From an uncultured Rhodospirillales bacterium (GTDB lineage Bacteria > Pseudomonadota > Alphaproteobacteria > Azospirillales > Azospirillaceae): a stretch of 46,620 nucleotides of DNA. The notes beneath the pieces were generated by a model, which was given only the letters and a program-made list of their open reading frames with translations, was not told the DNA's origin and did not search any database. Of this stretch, positions 7,725 through 15,707 are shown piece by piece. Position 1 is the first letter of the stretch, and each line of letters begins with the position of its first letter. The position numbers and the translations under genes are program-made. Location of the stretch: positions 1 to 46,620 of the forward strand of contig CAIOBP010000215.1 in the NCBI GenBank assembly GCA_903856295.1. Direction: 5' to 3'.

Positions 7725-8411
7725 TCACCTGTGGGTCGCGGTGAAATGGGCAAGGGTCAGATCGGCGATCGATGGCAGCATCAGGTCCGGGCGGGGCAGG
7801 GTGCCCCGTTCGACCCCTTCCAGCTCGGCCCGTTCCTTGTCGGGCCGATGGAGCAGCCAGACCGTGCGCAGGCCGAGGGCGATCGCCGGGGCGATGTCGT
7901 TCTCGTAGGTATCGCCGACCATGGTGGCGTCTTCGGGCCGGCAGCCGGCGGCGGCGAGGGCGTGGCGATAGAGCGCCGGGTCGGGTTTGGCGATGCCGGC
8001 GCGGTAGGAGAAGATGGCCACCTCGCTTGCGGCCAACTCCCCGAACAGCCGGGCGAAGCTGCACGCGTAGGGGTGCCAGATGTTCGAGACGAAGCCGTAA
8101 CGCACGCCTCCGGCACGCAGTGCGCCGAGCACCTCGCGGGCGCCGGGAATCGGCGCGGGGCCGGTCTCCTGGGTTGCCCAGACCGCCGCCGCCGCGGCGG
8201 TCGCTTCGGTTCCGGCAACGCCGTATTCGGCGGTGAGCAGGGCGGCCAGCCGGGACGGGCTGTCGATCTCCGAGGTCAGCAGTTGGCGGTCGAGGCGCTT
8301 GCGGTTGGTCTCATCGAGTCCGAGCCGGGCGGCCAGGAAGCGGGCCGGTGTCTGGGTCGGACCCTCGATCAGGGTGGCGCCGATATCGAAGAGCACGATG
8401 GGGCCGGGCAT
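7725..8411 (-). CDS. HAD-superfamily hydrolase-like protein
   Basis: A 228-residue HAD protein. Motif I reads LFDIGATLIEG: the nucleophile Asp is present, but the usual second Asp (acid/base) is Gly. Motif II is the VSN region, motif III lies in GIAKPDPALY and motif IV in VGDTYENDI. A missing second Asp argues against an ordinary phosphomonoesterase. The gene sits 3 bp after the TS-like gene and 4 bp before the ParB-like one, in one operon with dcd. A role on nucleotides is plausible from context only. Confidence 0.75.
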   Translation of the reverse strand: MPGPIVLFDIGATLIEGPTQTPARFLAARLGLDETNRKRLDRQLLTSEIDSPSRLAALLTAEYGVAGTEATAAAAAVWATQETGPAPIPGAREVLGALRAGGVRYGFVSNIWHPYACSFARLFGELAASEVAIFSYRAGIAKPDPALYRHALAAAGCRPEDATMVGDTYENDIAPAIALGLRTVWLLHRPDKERAELEGVERGTLPRPDLMLPSIADLTLAHFTATHR

Positions 8412-8414
8412 GGC

Positions 8415-9935
8415 TCAGGCAACCCTGCCGGATTTTTGTTTCGCCTTGAGCAGCGCTTCGTGGAGGGCGAGTTGCCGGCCGACATAGAGCGCGTGGGAGA
8501 GCACGGAAATCGCCTCGTCGCGGGCGATCCGAGACTCGATCTCGTGGGCGGTGCGCCCGCGGTAGCGGGTCAGGGTATCGCCGCCGGATTTGAGATCGGC
8601 GACGATTTCGCCGCTGTCCTCGTCGATGGTGAAGGTGAAGTAGCCGAGCGGGTCCTCGGGCAACTCGCGTTTGCCGGTGTCGCGATCGAGCACGAGGCTG
8701 TCCGGCTTGGCGGCGGCGATCTGCTGGGCCAGATCGAAGCGCTCGGTGGCGTCGGGGTCGATGGAGATCGAGTGGCTGATCACCGTGAGCGCTCCGATCG
8801 GAAAACCGCCGGCCCGTTCGGCGACGAAGCGCTGCACCGCCATCAGCCCGTAGATATTCTGAAGCCAAGCGCTCATGGTGTTGTGGGCGCGGAAACAGGC
8901 GGTCAAGGTCAGCTGGTCCTCGAACATCCGGAAGAACAGGCTGACCAGACAGGGCGTGCTCTGGGACTCCGGCGCCACCATGTCGAAGGACGGGTCCCAC
9001 AGCGAGATGTAGGCGCCCCGGCTGGTCGGATCGGCGGCAAGCTTTTCCGCCGCCTTCTCAAGGCAATCGAGGGGCGGGCCGTCCCCCTCGCGCCAATAGC
9101 CGCGCAGGCGGTTGCCGTAGCTGTAGGCCAGGGTTTCGGGCAACTCTCCGTTCAGCAGCGACTGCTGGTAAGCGGTGAAGCCGACGAGCGAAAAGCCGTA
9201 GGGGCGCAGATGCTCGTCGGCCTCGGGCGCCGGATCGGTCACCACCACCTTGAGGTTTTGCAGCTCGATCCGCCGCTTGGTCGAAGAGGCGATGCCGGGA
9301 ATGCCGAAGCGCATGATGCGGAAGACCACCTCCTCCCAGGCATCCAGGGGGCGCTTGCGCACCACCACATGGGCGCGGGGCTCCGAGGGGAAGTAGGTCG
9401 GCTTGAAGCTGGGCAGCGGTGCTTCGATGCGCTCCCGCTCCGGTTCGGTTTGGGGCGGCAGGGCCGCGAAAAACCCCTGCACTCCCGCCTTGGTCTCCTC
9501 CAGGGAGGGTTTGCCGAGGCAGCACAGGGAATAGCGGCCGACCAGCGGCGCGGGGTCGAACTGGGTGTCGAGATAGCGGTCGGTGTCGACGATCCGGAAG
9601 CGCTGCTGGCCCATGCGCTCGGCGCTCTCGACGCCCTTGGTCAGCAAATTGCGCAGTTGCGCGGCCGAGCCGCTCATGTCCTGGCCGAAGACCAGCAGGT
9701 GGCGGATCTGCGGGTTCCACAGCAGGTTGCGGATCATTTGCGGCAGGCCGTCGCCATAGAGATTGGCCACCACCGCGATCCGTGAGGTCGCCGGACCGAG
9801 ATCGATGTCGAGGCGGTTCAGAATATCCAGGGCGGTGTCGGTGGGCGTCCACAGGGTGGCCACGCCGACGTCGCCGAGCGGATTGAGGATTTTCAGGCGC
9901 TCGGGGAAATAGAGGGCTTCAAACGCGAGGGCCAT
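8415..9935 (-). CDS. Thymidylate-synthase-like protein with extra N-terminal domain
   Basis: A 506-residue protein. The C-terminal half resembles thymidylate synthase: a YSYGNRLRGYW segment (about 271-281), a Pro-Cys in STPCLVSLFFRM (Cys near 329) at the place of the catalytic Cys, and CFRAHNTMSAWLQNIYGL in the position of the R-S-x-D...N nucleotide-binding motif. The overall look is that of archaeal-type ThyA more than E. coli ThyA. The first ~180 residues form a separate domain (GDVGVATLWTP, VVANLYGDGLPQMIRNLL, VFGQDMSGSAAQL) reminiscent of the MtrA-like/DUF4346 region found in some archaeal TS proteins. The ATG at 9935 follows GAGGATG and the dcd stop. Likely a methylation or hydroxymethylation of a deoxypyrimidine nucleotide. 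Confidence 0.6.
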   Translation of the reverse strand: MALAFEALYFPERLKILNPLGDVGVATLWTPTDTALDILNRLDIDLGPATSRIAVVANLYGDGLPQMIRNLLWNPQIRHLLVFGQDMSGSAAQLRNLLTKGVESAERMGQQRFRIVDTDRYLDTQFDPAPLVGRYSLCCLGKPSLEETKAGVQGFFAALPPQTEPERERIEAPLPSFKPTYFPSEPRAHVVVRKRPLDAWEEVVFRIMRFGIPGIASSTKRRIELQNLKVVVTDPAPEADEHLRPYGFSLVGFTAYQQSLLNGELPETLAYSYGNRLRGYWREGDGPPLDCLEKAAEKLAADPTSRGAYISLWDPSFDMVAPESQSTPCLVSLFFRMFEDQLTLTACFRAHNTMSAWLQNIYGLMAVQRFVAERAGGFPIGALTVISHSISIDPDATERFDLAQQIAAAKPDSLVLDRDTGKRELPEDPLGYFTFTIDEDSGEIVADLKSGGDTLTRYRGRTAHEIESRIARDEAISVLSHALYVGRQLALHEALLKAKQKSGRVA

Positions 9936-9942
9936 CGCATCC

Positions 9943-10536
9943 TCAGGACTTCGGCGAGTGGTCGCGGTCGATCCGGCTGGGCAGCGGCGTGAGCTGATCC
10001 CGGTATTTGTTGCCCTCACGGGCGGCATAGGGCTTGGAGGAGGGCGACATCAGCGTCTCGAAGCTGAGGGCGCAGACCCGCATGCCCGGACGCAAGGCCA
10101 GGGGCAGGCGGCCGCAATTGAAGAATTCCAGGGTGATCCGGCCATTCCAGCCGGGATCGATGGTATGGGCGGTGGCGTGGACCATCAGCCCAAGCCGGGC
10201 CAGACTGCTGCGGCCGTCGAGCCGGCCGGCGATATCGGCGGGCAGCACCACCCGCTGCACGGTGATCCCGAGCACGAATTCGCCGGGATGAAGGTAGAAG
10301 GGGGCGCCATCGGGCACCTCGACCGACTCCATCAACTCTTCGGGGGCGGCGGCCGGCTGGCCCTCGGGCGGCGCCAGATCGACGAAGGCGGCCTTGCCGG
10401 GCGCGAACACCGAAAAGAGATTGCCGAGCTGCAAATCCACCGACATGGCGCCGATCTGATTTTCCGTCGGCAGCGGATCGATCTGCATGCGGCCCTCGGA
10501 GAGGAACCGCCGGATGTCAACATCCGCGAGCTTCAT
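9943..10536 (-). CDS. dcd: dCTP deaminase
   Basis: Converts dCTP to dUTP and ammonia, the source of dUMP for thymidylate synthesis. The 197-residue length and motifs match the E. coli type: LDGRSSLARLGLMVHATAH, the ITLEFFNCGRLPLALRPGM segment with the catalytic Glu, and the C-terminal KYRDQ...SRIDRD. It is the first gene of the minus-strand operon dcd/TS-like/HAD/ParB-like and is divergent from the UDG-like gene across a 120-bp spacer. Confidence 0.92.
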   Translation of the reverse strand: MKLADVDIRRFLSEGRMQIDPLPTENQIGAMSVDLQLGNLFSVFAPGKAAFVDLAPPEGQPAAAPEELMESVEVPDGAPFYLHPGEFVLGITVQRVVLPADIAGRLDGRSSLARLGLMVHATAHTIDPGWNGRITLEFFNCGRLPLALRPGMRVCALSFETLMSPSSKPYAAREGNKYRDQLTPLPSRIDRDHSPKS

Positions 10537-10656
10537 GACGTCGGTCCTCTCGCTGAATCCCCCCGGCGGCCGGAGCCGTTCCGGCCGATGTATAGCTTGC
10601 CAATCAGCGGAAGACCAGTGAATGTACTAAGGCGTTATGGAGTAACCGGAGAAGCC

Positions 10657-11535
10657 ATGCCCAATTCCACCCAGCGCCCACCCCCGAACGCCCGGCACCT
10701 CGCGGTGATTCTCGACGGAGAGGCGCCGCCGGCCGGTGCCGGCGCCTCGGCGGACGCAATCTTTCGCGCCCGGGTCGCCGCCCATGGCGAGCGGGTGCGG
10801 CGGCTGAAGGCCGAGGGGGCGTCGCGCTTCGTCGAGAATCGCGATCTGGCGGCCTTTACCGCCCAAGGTGGGGCGTTGCCCGATCTGGTGCTGGTCGGCG
10901 ACAATCCGGGGCGGCGCGAGTGGGAAAACTCGGTGTATTTGTGCGTGGCCGGGCGGGCGGGTGCCATGGCCCACCGCTTCTTCGATGTGATTTACGGCGA
11001 GGGATCGTTCCGCTCCAAGGTGATGGTGCTGAACAAAAGCTCGTTTCACACCCCGCGCACCGCCGATTTGGCGCAGTTTCTGCGCGATACCCCGGAAAAC
11101 CGGGGGCTCGCCGAGGCCATCCGCACCGATCAGCGCGAGAATGCCCGTCTGCTTGCCGATATCGTCGCCCTGCTCGGCGTTCCGGTGGTGACCATCGGCA
11201 TGGAGAGCGGCGGCACGGTGTTTCAGACCTTCCGGCAAACGCTGGAATCCCGGTATCGGGAGCTGGCCAAACCGGGCGCGGTGTTCAGGGGCCGAACCCT
11301 GGCGGACCCGTTTCGGAAGGTGCCGCATTTCTCGCTGTCGAAAATCTTCTGCCGCAACGCCGATGCCGCCTGGAATGCCGGGCTCGACAGCTTCCTCGGC
11401 CGCCATGAAGGGGCCATTCCGGGCTTGAGGACGTCGAACGGCAACATCTCGTCCAAGATTCTGCTCAGTGTCGGGGGGGAGCGGGTGCTCTCGGATTACC
11501 TGGCAACGGTGATCATCGGAACCGGGAAGTCTTGA
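10657..11535 (+). CDS. Uracil-DNA-glycosylase-superfamily-like protein
   Basis: A 292-residue protein. Residues about 77-101 read LVLVGDNPGRREW followed by YLCVAGRAG, which resembles motif A of the UDG superfamily (G-x-x-P-G-x-x-E...G-x-A-G). PHFSLSK near residue 228 could be the second active-site motif (normally H-P-S). No Fe-S cysteine quartet of family 4 UDG is evident. UDGs remove uracil or altered bases from DNA; whether this one does so is inference. A Shine-Dalgarno-like CCGGAGAA precedes the ATG. It is divergent from dcd, and the pairing with dUTP-producing and TS-like genes supports a nucleotide or base-modification role. Confidence 0.5.
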   Translation: MPNSTQRPPPNARHLAVILDGEAPPAGAGASADAIFRARVAAHGERVRRLKAEGASRFVENRDLAAFTAQGGALPDLVLVGDNPGRREWENSVYLCVAGRAGAMAHRFFDVIYGEGSFRSKVMVLNKSSFHTPRTADLAQFLRDTPENRGLAEAIRTDQRENARLLADIVALLGVPVVTIGMESGGTVFQTFRQTLESRYRELAKPGAVFRGRTLADPFRKVPHFSLSKIFCRNADAAWNAGLDSFLGRHEGAIPGLRTSNGNISSKILLSVGGERVLSDYLATVIIGTGKS

Positions 11536-11544
11536 GCCCGCGCG

Positions 11545-12027
11545 TCACCGGCCGAAAATATCGAATTCCACAACCAAAGATCGATCTGGCGTGCCGTCAT
11601 TCGGGTTGACCCCGATAAAAATTGTTCCGGAACCATCGATCATGGTTCCTGATTTAAACAATTTTGTGAGCATACCCTTCATGAGCATGTAGGAGCCATT
11701 GCTGCTCTGGTCGAAATACACGCAACCTCTGTCGATAATTGTAAAATAACCATGAATACGGGAGGCTATGTCGTTTTTAATTATTATATTGCAGGTATCC
11801 GATCTGCCAATAACCAGCCTTTCTTGCGAGCGCTTTGGGGACCAGACAAGGCTGTTATCGAGTGTAACAATTTTAACATTGCATTTTGCTGGTGTGTTTG
11901 AAAAAGACCGTGTAATAACGTCCTTGGCAAAGATCAGTTCAGTGGTCCCTTCGGGGATTGTCTGCTGGGGAATCGACTGTGTGTCGGTGTCGCCTGATGA
12001 GAAAACCAGCCCTTTCTTTTCCGGCAT
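11545..12027 (-). CDS. FHA-domain protein
   Basis: A 160-residue protein whose C-terminal ~100 residues form an FHA phosphothreonine-binding domain: RLVIGRSDTCNIIIKND, then SRIHG, then SSNGSYM, which supply the G-R-S, S-x-x-H-like and N-G signatures. The first ~60 residues are polar and Thr/Ser-rich. The ATG at 12027 has a strong GGGGGAGGA ahead of it; a longer frame to 12084 lacks one. The base composition is clearly more AT-rich than its neighbours, suggesting recent acquisition. No Ser/Thr kinase or phosphatase gene is next to it. Confidence 0.8.
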   Translation of the reverse strand: MPEKKGLVFSSGDTDTQSIPQQTIPEGTTELIFAKDVITRSFSNTPAKCNVKIVTLDNSLVWSPKRSQERLVIGRSDTCNIIIKNDIASRIHGYFTIIDRGCVYFDQSSNGSYMLMKGMLTKLFKSGTMIDGSGTIFIGVNPNDGTPDRSLVVEFDIFGR

Positions 12028-12077
12028 GATCACGTCCTCCCCCTGAGTGGGACTATAATTCAACTGTACTTTGTTGT

Positions 12078-12692
12078 GTGTCAACGACAGAGTTTCCCCG
12101 TAAAATCATGGATGCTTCCGAGCGGGATCTGCCATGGCATGCGATCCATGCGCGGGCGGCAGAGCTGTCACGCCGGCAGCTGGATTCGTTTGATCCTTCA
12201 GGTGCGTCGCACAACATTCAGGGGGTGCGTTTTCAGCCGAGGGAGGTGGTGATGGCATTCGTGGATCGAAAGCGCTGGTTGAGAAGTCGGGCTCTGAGCG
12301 ACTCCGACAGTCAGTTTTTGATCAACTGCCTGACAGCGCGGGGGATTGGCATGTGGGCGGCCGGTATTCTTGGCCTGGAGGGCGAGCAAGCGGCGCGTTA
12401 TGCTCAGGAACTGGTGCTGGAGACGTTGTTGCCAGGTGAGATGAACTTCGCTCTCAGGCTACAGTGCGATTTTCAGGCCAGGGGGATCTCTGTCAGTGAT
12501 CATCGGATCGAAGCAGCCCTCGAGCGGCAGAAGGAATACTCGGCGGAGCGGGTGGCGCATCGGTTCTGGAATGCCAATCTTGATCCGGAGAGCGGTTGGG
12601 AGCGCCGGAGACGGCCGAGAATGGTGCCACCTCCCGTCGTGTTGTCCCCGGCGCTTCAGGAGTGGAAGAGGCGGCATAATCAGGAGGCTTGA
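12078..12692 (+). CDS. Hypothetical protein, 204 aa
   Basis: I do not recognise this protein. It is soluble, rich in Arg, Glu and Leu, without a signal peptide or membrane helix, and ends in a basic, proline-containing tail (RRRRPRMVPPPVVL). The start could be GTG 12078 or ATG 12108; neither has a clear ribosome-binding site. It is divergent from the FHA gene and followed by a small Cys-rich gene. Codon use is less GC-biased than in housekeeping neighbours. Confidence 0.55.
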   Translation: MSTTEFPRKIMDASERDLPWHAIHARAAELSRRQLDSFDPSGASHNIQGVRFQPREVVMAFVDRKRWLRSRALSDSDSQFLINCLTARGIGMWAAGILGLEGEQAARYAQELVLETLLPGEMNFALRLQCDFQARGISVSDHRIEAALERQKEYSAERVAHRFWNANLDPESGWERRRRPRMVPPPVVLSPALQEWKRRHNQEA

Positions 12693-12783
12693 CGGCGGCC
12701 TCGGGGCGGAGGAGGGTGATGGGACTTGGAGCAGGCTGGGTATTGCGAGTTCTCCGCGGCGATGATTATGATTGGGGGGAGTT

Positions 12784-12951
12784 ATGGAGAACTGTGAAGT
12801 TTGTGGTCGCAAACCGTTAATGGAGCATCTGCAATACCGGGTATATTGGAGGGACAAATATATTTTCTTCTGCTCGTGCCATTGTCTCCATGTGTGGAAT
12901 CCGAATAAGAAGAAAAATGACGGAACCTTCACCCCCATTCACTCTTCATAA
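12784..12951 (+). CDS. Small Cys-rich (zinc-ribbon-like) protein, 55 aa
   Basis: A 55-residue frame with GGGGGGAGTT directly before the ATG. It begins MENCEVCGRKPL and has a second cluster FFCSCHCLHVW, giving two Cys pairs about 22 residues apart, as expected of a zinc-ribbon or TRASH-like fold. The stop TAA is at 12949-12951, just before a perfect hairpin that would serve as terminator. The good ribosome site, the Cys pattern and the terminator support it as a real gene despite its size. Function unknown. Confidence 0.6.
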   Translation: MENCEVCGRKPLMEHLQYRVYWRDKYIFFCSCHCLHVWNPNKKKNDGTFTPIHSS

Positions 12952-12958
12952 AAGTCTA

Positions 12959-12990
12959 AGGCGCCCGTTCGCTGATGCAGCGGGCGCCTC
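12959..12990 (+). terminator. Hairpin terminator after small Cys-rich gene
   Basis: Perfect 9-bp stem AGGCGCCCG ... CGGGCGCCT around a 13-base loop, starting 7 bp after the stop codon. It is followed by TCTGTT and not a full T-run, so termination may be partial. Confidence 0.65.
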
Positions 12991-13027
12991 TGTTCGGATT
13001 TCCGGTCACCGGAAGGCAAGGTGGGCA

Positions 13028-13474
13028 ATGTTCTGGGAACGTTGTACTGGCGTTTCAGTGGCGGGGCCGCAGCCGACCCGGCACTGGGCGGTTCTTTTCG
13101 CTTGGTCTTTTCTGGTGATGGCCGTGGCGGCGCCAGCGACCGCCTCGGAGAAGAAGGAGGGGGAGTCGTCGGGAGGAATGGTCCGCCACTCGATCTGGGT
13201 TCCCCTGATCTCTCCTGGTACTCAGACGGTCTTGAAGACGATAACCGTAATTATCGAGATTCACGCGACGACCGACGAGGCGAAAAACTTTTTCACGGAT
13301 CGGATGCCGCTGATCCAGGATGGATATCTGAGCGCGGTATACGGGAAGGCCTTCACAAATATTGGTCACGATGTTTTGGTTGGCCTGCTCGATCATGCCG
13401 TTGATGTTATTGCCGGAGATAAATTTCAAGGGCAGTACAATATCACCGTCCAGATCAACCCCAAGCCACAGTGA
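13028..13474 (+). CDS. Secreted FliL-like protein
   Basis: A 148-residue protein with a signal peptide (WAVLFAWSFLVMAVAAPATA, cleavage near residue 40). The mature part resembles the periplasmic domain of FliL/stomatin-like proteins: a strand-rich stretch around LKTITVIIEIHATTDEA followed by a helix around DRMPLIQDGYLSAVYG. The ATG at 13028 has AAGGTGG ahead of it. Unlike true FliL it seems to have a cleavable signal rather than a membrane anchor, and no flagellar motor genes are adjacent. Start of a run of four plus-strand genes to 15520 for exported or membrane proteins. Confidence 0.5.
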   Translation: MFWERCTGVSVAGPQPTRHWAVLFAWSFLVMAVAAPATASEKKEGESSGGMVRHSIWVPLISPGTQTVLKTITVIIEIHATTDEAKNFFTDRMPLIQDGYLSAVYGKAFTNIGHDVLVGLLDHAVDVIAGDKFQGQYNITVQINPKPQ

Positions 13475-13606
13475 AACCGTGCGCGCCGGAGCGGCGATGG
13501 CGGGACCTTCCGGAGGCCGGGCGCTGCCGCGCTTTCCGGCGGCGGTTTCTTGGTGTATCAAAGGCCGTGCCGACGCGATGGGTTTTGCGATGACGATGAG
13601 GGCGCG

Positions 13607-14542
13607 ATGAAGGTCCGGCTCTGGCTGCTCACCTTGCTGACGATGTTTGCTGGCCTGGATTCGGCGGTGGCTGATCCCTCGGTGCGGCTGGCCATGGGGG
13701 TTCTGCCGCAGAACAGCCCGCTGCTGCTGGTCGGAACCGTGTTCCGGGATTGCAGCGATTGTCCGGAAATGGTGGTCATGCCGTTGGGTGATTATACCAT
13801 GGGGGCCCATCCCGGAGAGGAAGACGCCGAGGGCGTCGAGACGCGGTTTCGCGGTCGTTCGGAGCCCCGGCACCGGGTGTTCATCAACAGCGCCTTCGCG
13901 GTTGGTCGCTATGAGGTGACGGTGGGACAGTTTTCCCGCTTCGTCCAGGCCACCGGGCGGAAAATGGATGGCTGCTGGATTTCCCAGAATCACGAATGGA
14001 AACTGCTGGAGGACCGCAGTTGGCGCATGCCCGGCTATGGCCAGACCGATCGCGATCCGGCGGTGTGCGTGTCGTGGGAGGATGCCAAGGCCTATGTCGA
14101 CTGGCTGTCCGGGGCGATGAAGCAGCGCTATCGCTTGCTTAGCGAGTCCGAGTGGGAATATGTCGCCCGCACCGGCACCAAGACCGTCCGCCCGTGGGGG
14201 GACGCCATCGGCCGCAATTTCACCGATTGCGCCACCTGCGGCAGCCGCTGGGATGGCCAGCGTCCGGCTCCCACCGGCTCGTTTTCAGTCAATCGCTTCG
14301 GCCTTTACGATCTGCTCGGCAATGCCGCCGAATGGGTCGAGGATTGCTGGCACAACGACTATCGCGACGCTCCGACCGACGGTAGCGCCTGGGTCAGCGG
14401 CGCCTGCGAATTCCGGGTGATCCGGGGCGGTTCGTGGGTCGATGTGCCGCGCAACGTCCGCTCCGCCCAGCGTGACCGCGACACCCAGTCCATGCGCAGC
14501 GTTTTCCTCGGCTTCCGCATCGCCCGCGACATCAATCCCTGA
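13607..14542 (+). CDS. SUMF/FGE-fold secreted protein
   Basis: A 311-residue protein with a signal peptide (VRLWLLTLLTMFAGLDSAVA) and a formylglycine-generating-enzyme-like domain: MVVMPLGDYTMGA, VGRYEVTVGQFSRFV, RLLSESEWEYVARTG, NRFGLYDLLGNAAEWVEDCW and RVIRGGSW, ending VFLGFRIAR. These are the standard landmarks of the fold (Pfam FGE-sulfatase). The two catalytic Cys of true FGE, expected between RGGSW and GFR, are absent (that stretch is NVRSAQRDRDTQ), so it is a structural or binding paralogue rather than a sulfatase activator. ATG at 13607 after GAGGGC. Upstream FliL-like and downstream membrane genes run in the same direction. Confidence 0.82.
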   Translation: MKVRLWLLTLLTMFAGLDSAVADPSVRLAMGVLPQNSPLLLVGTVFRDCSDCPEMVVMPLGDYTMGAHPGEEDAEGVETRFRGRSEPRHRVFINSAFAVGRYEVTVGQFSRFVQATGRKMDGCWISQNHEWKLLEDRSWRMPGYGQTDRDPAVCVSWEDAKAYVDWLSGAMKQRYRLLSESEWEYVARTGTKTVRPWGDAIGRNFTDCATCGSRWDGQRPAPTGSFSVNRFGLYDLLGNAAEWVEDCWHNDYRDAPTDGSAWVSGACEFRVIRGGSWVDVPRNVRSAQRDRDTQSMRSVFLGFRIARDINP

Positions 14543-14578
14543 GGGCCGATCGCCACCTGACGGCGGAGACAGACGGCG

Positions 14579-14797
14579 ATGGAACTGGGCTGGCCCGAGA
14601 CCCTGGGCATCTTCGTGGTTGCTTTCGGCCTGTTCGTGTTCGCCAATCTGGCGGCGCGCCGGCCGGTGGATTTCCTCAGGCCGCGCCTGTGGTCGCCGGT
14701 GATGGTGATGGCGCTGTCGTTGCTGGTGGCCATTATGATGCTGGCCCACATGGTGACCCTCGCCACCGGAAGGCCGTTCCAGGGGGGCGGATTTTGA
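14579..14797 (+). CDS. Small two-helix membrane protein, 72 aa
   Basis: A 72-residue protein with two hydrophobic helices (LGIFVVAFGLFVFANLAA and VMVMALSLLVAIMMLAHMVT) joined by a basic loop containing RRPVDFLRPR. It follows the SUMF-like gene by 36 bp and may belong to the same transcript. I do not recognise a family. The composition matches the genome and the ATG is followed by good coding bias, so the gene is likely real. Confidence 0.6.
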   Translation: MELGWPETLGIFVVAFGLFVFANLAARRPVDFLRPRLWSPVMVMALSLLVAIMMLAHMVTLATGRPFQGGGF

Positions 14798-14878
14798 GGG
14801 AGCGCCAAGGCTCCGTCGGCCCCTGAGAGTCGCGTCGGTTGGAGCGGGGAGCTGGAAACTTGACAAAACTGCACCGAG

Positions 14879-15520
14879 GTGCCACTTTGGTTAAGGTTTC
14901 GTTTAGTTTCCGGAGGCGAGAAGGCCCTGTCAGCGTTCCCTGCGCATTCCCCGGTCCCGGTTGACGCCCGCGACCATTTCACCCGCCTTTTCGCGGCGCT
15001 GGCCATGGGCGCCTTGGTGCTGACCAGCGGTGTGGCGCGGGCGGGGGGGCATGGGGCTCCGGCCGCCGGTCACGGCGGCGGCGCACAGGAGGAGACGGCT
15101 CCAGAGACCTTCGTGGTGCTCGACTTGTTTTCCGAGGTGCTGGAAGCGAGTGTCGCCGGCATCGGGGTCAAGGTCGCCGAGTTGAAGCCCAAGGTCGAGC
15201 ACGTCAACGAACTCTACAATCACGGCCAGAAACACAAGGCCTTCGCCTTGGCGCTCGGCATCTCGACCGAGGTCGTGGTGCTCGGGTTCTGTATCGAAAC
15301 GCTCGGGGTCGGCGAGATGTTCATGACGGCCCTGTCGTTCGGCAGCAATTGGGCGCTTCAGTTGGCACAGTCGGCGGTGGGGGTCATGGCGTCAACCAAG
15401 GTCGCGCTGCTGGCCGGTGAAAAGGTTGAAGAGGCCACTGAAGAGAAGTACGAGCACGCCATCCACGCCGAATCCCGCGTCCGGACCAACAAACGCGACA
15501 TGGCCGAAGCGGCGCACTGA
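14879..15520 (+). CDS. Hypothetical exported protein with hydrophobic helices
   Basis: Up to 213 residues from GTG 14879. A hydrophobic signal-like segment (RLFAALAMGALVLTSGVARA) ends near residue 55, after which comes a Gly/His/Ala-rich linker (GGHGAPAAGHGGG). An amphipathic region follows, then two longer hydrophobic stretches (residues about 123-175) and a charged C-terminal tail (KVEEATEEKYEHAIHAES). The start is uncertain: an ATG at 15005 lies within the signal-like segment, and a GGAGG near 14910 has no good start codon after it. No family recognised. Last of the plus-strand run starting at 13028. Confidence 0.5.
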   Translation: MPLWLRFRLVSGGEKALSAFPAHSPVPVDARDHFTRLFAALAMGALVLTSGVARAGGHGAPAAGHGGGAQEETAPETFVVLDLFSEVLEASVAGIGVKVAELKPKVEHVNELYNHGQKHKAFALALGISTEVVVLGFCIETLGVGEMFMTALSFGSNWALQLAQSAVGVMASTKVALLAGEKVEEATEEKYEHAIHAESRVRTNKRDMAEAAH

Positions 15521-15607
15521 GGCGCGTTCGGCGTCGCGAGGCTGTTGCCAATTCATCCTCATGAGCCTTGATTGTCGACACATCAAGGCGCCTCTCGAAT
15601 GGTAGGC

Positions 15608-15623
15608 GCCCGCGTTTGCGGGC
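15608..15623 (-). terminator. Hairpin downstream of flagellin
   Basis: GCCCGCGTTTGCGGGC forms a 6-bp stem with a 4-base loop, about 85 bp beyond the flagellin stop codon on the minus strand. There is no clear T-run. Together with a second GC palindrome near 15640-15658 it may end the flagellin transcript. Confidence 0.4.
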
Positions 15624-15707
15624 TTGCCTTCGGGCTGCGGGGCCGCGGTCGCGGCCCGGTATCGCCGATACGTCACGTCTTATGCGCGCCGGTATCACCG
15701 GGTGGTG

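Noticed and set aside
7665-9785. Plus-strand frame of 706 codons opposite the TS-like and HAD genes
   Set aside because: Shadow; the minus-strand frames have motifs, ribosome sites and tight operon spacing.
13607-14542. True formylglycine-generating enzyme
   Set aside because: Fold landmarks are present but the catalytic Cys pair is missing, and no sulfatase gene is nearby.
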